This document shows, in pieces, positions 53,214 to 63,252 of a stretch of 64,000 nt of DNA. The notes beneath the pieces are model-generated. The model was not told the origin of the DNA and did no database searches. It worked only from the letters and a program-made list of their open reading frames with translations. Made by a program: the position numbers and the translations under genes. The number at the start of each line of letters is the position of its first letter. Within the stretch, counting starts at the first letter, position 1. This DNA comes from Woeseiaceae bacterium. Its GTDB lineage: Bacteria > Pseudomonadota > Gammaproteobacteria > Steroidobacterales > Woeseiaceae. The stretch covers positions 21,216 through 85,215 of the forward strand of contig JANQLK010000020.1 in NCBI GenBank assembly GCA_028280615.1. Direction: 5' to 3'.

Positions 53214-54191
53214 TCAGCGGTACCGGTCGTCCCGGTCGCGGAACTGACGCTCCGCCAGCTCCCGGCGCTCCTGCGCTTCGAGACACAGCGTGGCGACGGG
53301 GCGGGCTTCGAGGCGCTTCAGGCCAATCTCTTCGCCGGTCTCGTCGCAGAATCCATAGCTGCCGTCATCGATGCGCGCGAGCGCCGAGTCGATCTTCCGC
53401 AGCAGCTTGCGCTCGCGGTCACGGGTCCTGAGTTCCAGACCGAACTCGGATTCCTGCGTCGCGCGGTCATTGGGATCCGGAAAATTCGCGGCTTCGTCCT
53501 GCATGTGGTGAACGGTCCGGTCAACCTCGTACATGAGCTCCTTCTTCCACGCGGTCAGGATTTCGCGGAAGTGTTCGAGCTGCGCCGCGCTCATGTATTC
53601 CTCGCCGCGCTTCGGCTTGTAGGGCTCGACGCCGTGGATCGGGCCGCTCAACAGGTTCGATCGCGGCTTGCGGCCTGCCGGCGCCTTGCGCTCCGGCGCG
53701 AGCCGTCTCGGCGTAACCTTTTTCTGGGATGGACTCGCAGCGCTGGCTGCGGCGCTTGCGGCCTTCTTCCTGGAGGCCGCCTTCTTCTTGACAGTCACTT
53801 TTTTCTTACTACCCGTCTTCCTAACAGCAGATTTCTTGGTGGCCTTCTTGGCTACTTTTTTCCTCGCGACCTTCTTCTTTGCAGCTTTTTTCCTGGCGGC
53901 CTTTTTCTTCGAGACTTTCTTCCTCGCGACTTTCTTCCTCGCGACTTTCTTTTTCGCGGCCTTTTTCTTCGCGACTTTCTTTTTCGCAACCTTTTTCTTG
54001 CTTACCTTCTTTTTCGCGGCTTTCTTCCTGGCAACTTTCTTCTTGGAGACCTTCTTCCTGGCTACTTTTTTCCTGGTCGCCGTGCGCTTCCTGGCGACCT
54101 TCTTGCGGGCTGCCGACTTCCTGGCCACGGTCTTCTTTTTCGACGTCGTGGCCTTCTTCCGCTTCTTGCTCGCGGCCTTTTTTGCTGGCAT
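53214..54191 (-). CDS. dksA: DksA with long histone-H1-like lysine-rich N-terminal extension
   Basis: 325 residues from the ATG at 54191 (CAGGAG six bases upstream), about twice E. coli DksA (151). Residues 1-~150 are a repetitive Lys/Ala/Arg/Val array (units such as [14 protein letters not shown]) like histone H1 or AlgP; residues 200-325 are a complete Dks[21 protein letters not shown], coiled-coil tip [14 protein letters not shown] with the two key Asp, and a zinc region [20 protein letters not shown] then TLCLEAQ. The zinc site reads C282-xx-T285 and C303-xx-A306, so two of four Cys are missing, the pattern known from Pseudomonas aeruginosa DksA2, which works without zinc. Acts on RNA polymerase with ppGpp; the tail probably binds DNA or RNA. 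Confidence 0.93.
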   Translation of the reverse strand: MPAKKAASKKRKKATTSKKKTVARKSAARKKVARKRTATRKKVARKKVSKKKVARKKAAKKKVSKKKVAKKKVAKKKAAKKKVARKKVARKKVSKKKAARKKAAKKKVARKKVAKKATKKSAVRKTGSKKKVTVKKKAASRKKAASAAASAASPSQKKVTPRRLAPERKAPAGRKPRSNLLSGPIHGVEPYKPKRGEEYMSAAQLEHFREILTAWKKELMYEVDRTVHHMQDEAANFPDPNDRATQESEFGLELRTRDRERKLLRKIDSALARIDDGSYGFCDETGEEIGLKRLEARPVATLCLEAQERRELAERQFRDRDDRYR

Positions 54192-54375
54192 CTGGAACTC
54201 CTGCCGGACCGAGAAAAGGCGGGGATTATACATGGCTTCGGACCTCATGGAAGCCTGTTTTTTGCTGATATGAGGCATGAGTCGGGCCGGGCGTCGCGGC
54301 TTGGCGACAATCGTTTTGTCCGGGCAATTCAATTACACTAGCCGGATTTATTGGGCACCTGGCAAAACGACCTAC

Positions 54376-57300
54376 ATGCGTCTCAGCAAAATCAAGCTTG
54401 CCGGCTTCAAATCCTTCGTCGATCCGACCACCATTACCTTCCCAAGCAGCCTCGTCGGTGTTGTCGGACCGAATGGCTGCGGCAAATCGAATGTCATCGA
54501 TGCGGTGCGCTGGGTCATGGGCGAAAGCTCCGCCAGCCGGCTGCGCGGCGATTCGATCACCGATGTCATCTTCAACGGCTCGAGCGCCCGCAAGCCGGTG
54601 GGTGCGGCGTCGGTGGAATTGCTGTTCGATAACTCCGAAACGAGTCTGGAAGGGCAGTACGCCAAGTACGCCGAGATCTCCATCCGCCGCGAGGTCACCC
54701 GCGACGGCATATCGAACTACTACCTGAACGGCACGCGCTGCCGGCGCAAGGACATCACGGGTGTCTTCCTCGGCACGGGTCTCGGACCGCGTAGCTACTC
54801 GATCATCGAGCAGGGCATGATCTCGCGGCTGATCGAGGCCAAGCCGGAGGATATGCGCGTGTTCCTCGAGGAGGCTGCCGGTATCTCGAAGTACAAGGAG
54901 CGACGGCGCGAAACGTCCAACCGCATAAAGCACACCAAGGAGAATCTCGACCGCCTGCGCGACGTCGTCGACGAGGTGGAGAAACAGCTCCGGCACCTCG
55001 ACCGTCAGGCCAAGACCGCGGAGCGTTACGGCCGCTACAAGGAGCAGGAGCGGCGCACGGCCGCCGAACTGCTCGCACTCAGGACCAGGGACCTGGATGC
55101 GCGTGCGGCAGAGGCGCAGTCAGCGCTGTCGGAACGCAGGACGGGGCTCGAAGCCGCGATCGCCGAGCAGCGACGGTTGGAGGCGGCAATCGAAGACGCG
55201 CGGGTCACGCAAGGGGAGCGAAACGACGAGTTCAACGAAGTTCAGGGCCGCTACTACCGTGTCGGAAGCGAGATCGCCCGGCTCGAACAGTCCATCGAGC
55301 ATGCCCGCGAGCTTCGCGAGCGGCAGGAAAAGGACCTGCGGCAGGCCGTCGTCGGTGCAAAGGAAATTCTCGAGCACATCGACAAGGACGAGGACGAGAT
55401 CGCTCAGCTGGAACTGACGCTCAACGAACTCGTGCCGGGTCTCGAGGAGGCGCGCGCCCGTGAGCGCGCCTCGACCGAGTCTCTCGAGCGAGCGGAGGGC
55501 GCACTCGCCGAATGGCAGCAGGAGTGGCACGATTTTTCACAGCGGGTAAACGATGCTCGCGAACAGCGCAGCGTTGAGACGACACGCGCGGAACAGATTG
55601 AGTCGCGTCTTGAGGGCCTGGAAGAGCGCCGCAAGAAACTGCTTGAAGAACAGCCCGAAGGTGACGAGGCCGCCCTCAAATCCCGAGTGGACGAGCTCAG
55701 CGGGCGGGAGCTCGAGGAACGCCAGGCGCGCGATGCATTCGAGCAGCACCTCGCCGATACCAACGAGAAGATCCGCAAGCTGCGCGAGCAGGACCAGAAG
55801 CTTTCGAAGCTGGTCGAAGAGCGCCGCGCCGCCCTGCAGGCTGCGCAAGGCCGGTACGCATCTCTGGAGGCGTTGCAGAAAGCCGCGCTGGGCGAGGGCG
55901 ATGAAGGTGTCACCGAATGGCTCGAGGGCAGCGGTCTCGACGAGCGGCGACGGGTGGCGCAGACGCTCGATGTAGAGGATGGCTGGCAGAAGGCCGTGGA
56001 GACAGTGCTCGGGGATTACCTGCAGGCCGTCTGCGTCGACAGTTTGGATCCGGTCACGGAGAAGATCGCCGAGCTGCGCGCCGGCCGCGTTACGGTGTTG
56101 GAAACGACGAACTCGGCCGCCGAATTCGGCGCGGACACGCTCGCATCCAAAGTGAGCGGCGCGCCGGCGGCGATCCGCGAACGACTCGGCGCGGTGCGCA
56201 TAGCCGAATCGCTAGCGTCGGCGCTCAAAATGCGCGGGCGGCTCGATGCGAACGCGTCGGTAATTACCAACGATGGCGTCTGGTTCGGACGCGAGTGGCT
56301 GCGTGTATCCCGGGATCAGGACGCCAGGGCCGGCGTTCTCGCGCGCGAACACGACATGCGCCGTCTCAAGAACGAAACTCGCGAGCTGCAGGCACGCTTC
56401 GAAAGCTCGCGAAAGCTCCTGACCGACGGCCGCAGCCGACTGAACCAACTCGAGGAGCGCCGCGAACGGACCCAGGGCGACGCGTCCCGGGTAATGAACG
56501 ACTACTCGGAGGTCCGCGCCGCGCTCGACTCCGCTCGCTACACGCTCAGGCAGGCTGAGGCGCGCCGCGTCGCGATTGCCGAGGAGGCAGGCGCCCTCGA
56601 GAGCGAGAAGCTGTCGGCCGAGGAGCTGTTGCGGAACGCCAGGCGCACGGCCGAGCAGGCCGGCCAGACCCTGATCGAACTCGACGAGCAGCGGGCCGGC
56701 CTCGAAGTGCGCCGCGATGAATTGCGCAACGAGCTGTCGCGCGTTCGCCTGCAGGCCGACGAGGACCGCCAGACGGTGCAGGACATTGCAATTCAGTTCG
56801 AAAGCCGGCGCTCGAGCAAGGAGTCCGCGGCGCAGAATCTCGAGCGCATGCAGTCGCAGCTCAGGCAATTCCGGCAGCGCGAAGAAGAGATTCGCGAACA
56901 GCTCCAAACCAGCCAGGCGCCGCTCGAGCACAACAGGCGATCGCTCGAGGAGCGGCTCGCAGAGCGCGTCGCCGTCGAAGAGGAGCTTGCGGCGGCAAGA
57001 AAACTCGTCGAAGAATCCGATGCGAAGCTCAGGGAACTCGACCAGCTGCGTATATCGGCGGACCAGTCGGTGAGCGACGTCCGGGCGGCCGTGTCCGAAG
57101 CCGAGATGGCCCTGCAGGAGGTCCGCGTGCGCCGCGAGGGTTTCGCGGAGCAGCTGGCGGAAACCCGCTTCGAACTCGACGTCCTGATTCAGGAGCTGGA
57201 CGAGCAGGCGACGATCGAGGCCTGGGATGAGAAGCTTGGCAAAGTGCGGCGCCGCATCGAGCGGCTCGGCCCGATCAACCTCGCAGCCATCGACGAATTC

Positions 57301-57879
57301 AAGGAGCAGTCGGAGCGCAAGGAGTATCTCGACTCTCAGCTTACCGATTTGACCAATGCGCTCGAGACGCTGGAGAGCGCCATTCGCAGGATCGATCGCG
57401 AAACACGGTCGCGCTTCCGCGAGACCTACGACAAGGTCAATGCCGGTTTCCAGACGCTGTTCCCGAAACTGTTCGGTGGCGGCCATGCCTATCTCGAACT
57501 GACGGGAGACGACCTGCTGTCGACCGGCATCACGGTGATGGCCAGGCCGCCGGGCAAGCGCAACAGCACGATCCACCTGCTTTCGGGTGGAGAGAAGGCA
57601 CTCACGGCCGTCTCGCTGGTGTTTGCGATCTTCGAGCTCAATCCTGCGCCGTTTTGCATGCTCGACGAGGTCGATGCGCCGCTCGACGATGCCAACGTCG
57701 GTCGCTTCTGCGACATCGTCAAGACGATGTCGGACAAGGTCCAGTTCGTCTTCATCACCCACAACAAGGGAACCATGGAGCTCGCCAGGCAGCTGACCGG
57801 CGTTACGATGCAGGAGCCGGGCGTGTCGCGCCTCGTGTCCGTCGACCTCGACGAAGCAGTGAAGATGGCCGCCAGCTAG
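54376..57879 (+). CDS. smc: Chromosome segregation protein SMC
   Basis: 1,167 residues from the ATG at 54376. N-terminal head: LSKIKLAGFKSFVDPTTITF and Walker A GPNGCGKSNVIDAVRWVMGE; long coiled coils of Glu/Arg/Leu heptads on both sides of a hinge (residues ~520-660, with GDYLQAVCVDSLDPVTEKIA); C-terminal head with signature LLSGGEKALTAVSLVFAIF and Walker B FCMLDEVDAPLDDANVGRFC. ATPase that organises the chromosome. ScpA/ScpB are not in this window. Followed nine nt later by zipA. Confidence 0.97.
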   Translation: MRLSKIKLAGFKSFVDPTTITFPSSLVGVVGPNGCGKSNVIDAVRWVMGESSASRLRGDSITDVIFNGSSARKPVGAASVELLFDNSETSLEGQYAKYAEISIRREVTRDGISNYYLNGTRCRRKDITGVFLGTGLGPRSYSIIEQGMISRLIEAKPEDMRVFLEEAAGISKYKERRRETSNRIKHTKENLDRLRDVVDEVEKQLRHLDRQAKTAERYGRYKEQERRTAAELLALRTRDLDARAAEAQSALSERRTGLEAAIAEQRRLEAAIEDARVTQGERNDEFNEVQGRYYRVGSEIARLEQSIEHARELRERQEKDLRQAVVGAKEILEHIDKDEDEIAQLELTLNELVPGLEEARARERASTESLERAEGALAEWQQEWHDFSQRVNDAREQRSVETTRAEQIESRLEGLEERRKKLLEEQPEGDEAALKSRVDELSGRELEERQARDAFEQHLADTNEKIRKLREQDQKLSKLVEERRAALQAAQGRYASLEALQKAALGEGDEGVTEWLEGSGLDERRRVAQTLDVEDGWQKAVETVLGDYLQAVCVDSLDPVTEKIAELRAGRVTVLETTNSAAEFGADTLASKVSGAPAAIRERLGAVRIAESLASALKMRGRLDANASVITNDGVWFGREWLRVSRDQDARAGVLAREHDMRRLKNETRELQARFESSRKLLTDGRSRLNQLEERRERTQGDASRVMNDYSEVRAALDSARYTLRQAEARRVAIAEEAGALESEKLSAEELLRNARRTAEQAGQTLIELDEQRAGLEVRRDELRNELSRVRLQADEDRQTVQDIAIQFESRRSSKESAAQNLERMQSQLRQFRQREEEIREQLQTSQAPLEHNRRSLEERLAERVAVEEELAAARKLVEESDAKLRELDQLRISADQSVSDVRAAVSEAEMALQEVRVRREGFAEQLAETRFELDVLIQELDEQATIEAWDEKLGKVRRRIERLGPINLAAIDEFKEQSERKEYLDSQLTDLTNALETLESAIRRIDRETRSRFRETYDKVNAGFQTLFPKLFGGGHAYLELTGDDLLSTGITVMARPPGKRNSTIHLLSGGEKALTAVSLVFAIFELNPAPFCMLDEVDAPLDDANVGRFCDIVKTMSDKVQFVFITHNKGTMELARQLTGVTMQEPGVSRLVSVDLDEAVKMAAS

Positions 57880-57887
57880 GGAAACGG

Positions 57888-60595
<2,708 letters not shown>

Positions 60596-60677
60596 CGTAG
60601 AAAGTAAATCTACTCTACCAGAAGCCCCGCCGGTCGGTACGATCGGCAAATCTGTGTGTTCTTCGCAGTTATGCGTG

Positions 60678-60739
60678 TAGCAAAAATTGCAGGCCTTTCG
60701 GAGACTTGGGCGATTTTTCCCAACTCCGGGATTTTGCTA
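60678..60739. promoter_or_regulatory. Inverted repeat upstream of the first DUF6502 gene
   Basis: TAGCAAAA (60678-60685) and TTTTGCTA (60732-60739) form an 8-base inverted repeat 46 nt apart in the 179-nt gap between ligA and the first DUF6502 gene. Possible looping operator; weak evidence. Confidence 0.25.
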
Positions 60740-60774
60740 GCAAATGATGTCCTGGCTGAATATATTTTTGCCGT

Positions 60775-61617
60775 ATGCAAGCGGATGCACAGAAAAGAAT
60801 ATTAGAAGCTTTTTTCGTCGTACTCAGGCCGATCGCCCGAATTCTGTTGCGATATGGAGTTGGATATCGGGAATTCGCCGAGGTGGCAAAAAGCGCTTTC
60901 GTGAACGTTGCGACAAACGAGTATGGTATTCGTGGCCGTCCGACAAATATCTCTCGAGTGGCTGTGATGACGGGATTGACTCGCAAGGAGGTAAAGCGAG
61001 TTCGCGATCAACTAGCCGAAGACAATGCAAGTTTCGCTGTCAAGTCCACCCCGCTTGTTCACATTTTGCACAGGTGGCATTCAGTTACGGACTTTTTGGA
61101 TGAAGAGGGGCTTCCTCTTTCGCTTCCTTTTGCCGGAGAGGGGAAGTCTTTCACCGAGCTTGTACGAAGATTCGGTGGCGATATTCCGCCTGGAGCTATG
61201 CGAACGGAGCTACGACGCGTAGGCGCGGTCGAAGAAGACAGCAGTGGCAATCTATCCGTGGTGAGGAGAGATGTGCATCCGCCAGTACCGCTCGACAATT
61301 TGTGCATGACGCTCCTTCACGGAGCATACCCACTGTTATCGAACATCGCGAAGAATACGGATCCCGACCGGGACGATCGTGGCTGGCCTCAAATTACTGC
61401 GTTCGCGGGAGACGTCCCGGAGCGCGATTTGATCCGCCTAAGGCGAATCTGCGCAGACAAGGCCAAGGGAACGATGACTTCCTTCGACGACATACTGATG
61501 GCGTTCGAGGACGGTGAGGGACATGACGAGCCGAAAGAGTCAGTTCGACCAGTAGCCATCGGAATATTCTATTTCGAAGAGCAGGATAGCCAGGCCTACT
61601 CTATCTGGAACAGCTGA
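60775..61617 (+). CDS. DUF6502 family protein with predicted helix-turn-helix (paralogue 1)
   Basis: 280 residues. The opening QKRILEAFFVVLRPIARILL, REFAEVAKSAFVNVA and SRVAVMTGLTRKEVKRVRDQ (residues 60-79) match the DUF6502 family and form a winged-helix/HTH-like DNA-binding region. The middle part (LPFAGEGKSFTELVRRFGGD, then MRTELRRVGAVEEDSSGNL) is a second helical region with a beta hairpin, VVRRD. No signal peptide; probably cytoplasmic. No ribosome site precedes the ATG, and TATATT sits eight bases before it, so a leaderless mRNA is possible though no -35 fits. AT-richer than ligA upstream. Function unknown; DNA-binding regulator suspected. Confidence 0.8.
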   Translation: MQADAQKRILEAFFVVLRPIARILLRYGVGYREFAEVAKSAFVNVATNEYGIRGRPTNISRVAVMTGLTRKEVKRVRDQLAEDNASFAVKSTPLVHILHRWHSVTDFLDEEGLPLSLPFAGEGKSFTELVRRFGGDIPPGAMRTELRRVGAVEEDSSGNLSVVRRDVHPPVPLDNLCMTLLHGAYPLLSNIAKNTDPDRDDRGWPQITAFAGDVPERDLIRLRRICADKAKGTMTSFDDILMAFEDGEGHDEPKESVRPVAIGIFYFEEQDSQAYSIWNS

Positions 61618-62170
61618 TCCCAGCCTGACTTCCGTTCTGTTTGCCGGGCGTTCTGTGTGCCCTTCAAGCGACCTCTTTAAGCGTGGCACATTCTCCTGCG
61701 CCACCAAAGTTGTAAGCGCTGGATTTGGCTGAGCCAGCAAGCACCTCTTGGTCGCTGCATTTCTCCACGATAACTAAAGCAACTTACATTCCCTATCGCG
61801 ACTCAGGAAGGCTTCAGCTCTCTTGAATTTAGTGTGTTTGTCTTTCTTGATCCCCACTTTCAGCGTAGTAGTCCCAACTGGTCCAAAATGCGCAGATTGC
61901 GCCAAAAAGCAGGTTGCTCATGGTGTCTTCTCGACGTCGCCCGCTTGGCGGAATTGACTCCTGGTGGGCGCACTAGTTTCGCCAGCAAGTTGTTACCTGG
62001 GTCGGGCGATTGATCAAAAAAATATTTACAAATCAGACGTATACTTCTGACTTTAGATGAGGTGTAGGTAGTGTGTCTGTTAGATTATTGTTAAATAGAG
62101 GTACCTGGACCGTAATCGGGCGTTACATGGGTCTGCATGACTTGCGCCCCTAGATATTGGAGGCACTTTC
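61618..62170. other. AT-richer intergenic region between the two DUF6502 genes
   Basis: About 550 nt without a convincing coding gene. Composition is clearly AT-richer than the core block. A 30-codon minus-strand frame (MSNLLFGAICAFWTSWDYY) is present near 61890-61925 but lacks support. A near-perfect 18-bp dyad is at 62033-62050, listed separately. I see no intrinsic terminator. Confidence 0.4.
62033..62050. promoter_or_regulatory. Near-perfect 18-bp dyad upstream of the second DUF6502 gene
   Basis: TCAGACGTATACTTCTGA is identical to its reverse complement except for one mismatched pair (16 of 18 positions symmetric), centred on GTATAC. It lies about 165 nt before the second DUF6502 gene and has the size of an operator for a dimeric HTH protein. 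Confidence 0.4.
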
Positions 62171-62221
62171 TTGATGTTGTTAGGATTCAACATAACGGCT
62201 GGGCGATTGTCGCATGTCTGA
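62171..62221 (+). CDS. Possible leader peptide coupled to the second DUF6502 gene
   Basis: GGAGG at 62159-62163 is the best ribosome site in the region, but it points not to the DUF6502 ATG (62214, 50 nt away) but to TTG/ATG at 62171/62174. From the ATG a 15-codon frame reads MLLGFNITAGRLSHV and stops at 62219-62221, overlapping the DUF6502 start by eight bases. That layout suits translational coupling. Too short to support by content. Confidence 0.35.
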   Translation: MMLLGFNITAGRLSHV

Positions 62222-63089
62222 ACAAGTTCAAGAGCATCTGCGACTCGCGCTGCGACGGATGCTAAAGCCATTGGTGCGGCTACTTATTAGCCAAGGCATG
62301 TCACACGCGGAGCTATCGGAGGCAGCGAAAGACGCTTACGTCGAAATGGCCATTCGATACGGAGGTGAAGAAAAAAAGATTAATCAGTCCCAGATAGCGA
62401 TCCTGACTGGCCTTACAAGGAAGGAGGTGAAGAACGTCCTGAGTCGGGCTTTGGAAAACGACAATGTACCGATAAAGCAGTCTCGCCCGACACGCGTGCT
62501 AACAGGCTGGTTTAATGATCCAGACTATACCGGCCCATACGGCATTCCCATTGAGTTGGTCTACGACTCAGCTGAGGATGATGAAGCATCCTTTGTGAAG
62601 CTCGTCAAGACATACAGTGGTGATATGGCGCCAAGGCAGATGCTGAACGAGTTGATTAGGTCGGGATGTGTATTAGAAGTATCGAAAGGTCGCTACAAGG
62701 CTATTAAACGTGACTACCAGCACAAACAACTTTCGCCTGAGTTGATTCATCGGTTGGGAGAATTGGGATACCGTATTTTCTCTACGGCTGCAACAAATAT
62801 CGACACAGAAACTTTGGGTCGAGGGTATTTTGATCGAAACGTATTTGCAGATGAAGGATGTACCGACGAGGTTATAGACGAGTTCGATGCAGTTATCCGA
62901 GTGCGAGGTCAGGAGTTACTGGAAGAGCTTGATATTTGGTTAGCAGCCAATCAGAAGAAGCCTAGGTCTGGCGAGACGACGAAAAACACGGGTCTCTACA
63001 TGATTCACTATGTAGAAACTCCGAGCGAAAGCCAGACGCTAAGAGAATTATTGATTGACCGGGATTTAGAAGTCGACGGTCAAAACTAG
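62214..63089 (+). CDS. DUF6502 family protein with predicted helix-turn-helix (paralogue 2)
   Basis: 291 residues. Collinear with the gene at 60775-61617: LALRRMLKPLVRLLISQGMS / LRPIARILLRYGVG, AELSEAAKDAYVEMA / REFAEVAKSAFVNVA, and IAILTGLTRKEVKNVLSRAL (residues 61-80) / MTGLTRKEVKRV. The later region ASFVKLVKTYSGDMAPRQML parallels SFTELVRRFGGDIPPGAM. The two are diverged paralogues rather than a recent duplication. Sequence is AT-rich. Likely a cytoplasmic DNA-binding protein; start assigned at 62214, possibly coupled to a leader frame. It is followed after 163 nt, same strand, by the octad-repeat exported protein. Confidence 0.82.
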   Translation: MSEQVQEHLRLALRRMLKPLVRLLISQGMSHAELSEAAKDAYVEMAIRYGGEEKKINQSQIAILTGLTRKEVKNVLSRALENDNVPIKQSRPTRVLTGWFNDPDYTGPYGIPIELVYDSAEDDEASFVKLVKTYSGDMAPRQMLNELIRSGCVLEVSKGRYKAIKRDYQHKQLSPELIHRLGELGYRIFSTAATNIDTETLGRGYFDRNVFADEGCTDEVIDEFDAVIRVRGQELLEELDIWLAANQKKPRSGETTKNTGLYMIHYVETPSESQTLRELLIDRDLEVDGQN

Positions 63090-63185
63090 CGTAGAGGATT
63101 GATACCGCCAAAAAGGTGGTCTTGGGGAAAGAGCAAGGAAAAAAGCAACGAGCGAGGTTCCGTCGAGCGAGTAAGACAATGACGG

Positions 63186-63235
63186 ACCCGATTCGGGTGT
63201 TGGAGTGTTTGGTCGGCCATGAAGGCGTAGACCAA
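63186..63235 (+). promoter_or_regulatory. Stem-loops in the leader of the octad-repeat gene
   Basis: In the 163 nt between the DUF6502 stop and the repeat gene, ACCCG-ATT-CGGGT (63186-63198) is a perfect 5-bp hairpin, and TTGGTC (63209-63214) pairs with GACCAA (63230-63235). Neither is followed by a T-run. The second ends 18 nt before the repeat gene's ATG and could affect its translation. Confidence 0.3.
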
Positions 63236-63252
63236 TCAAAAAGGAGCGAAAA

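Noticed and set aside
61830..61925. Minus-strand 30-codon frame with a hydrophobic start (MSNLLFGAICAFW)
   Set aside because: Very short, only a weak GAGAAG upstream, and no homology that I recognise; could be real but cannot be supported.
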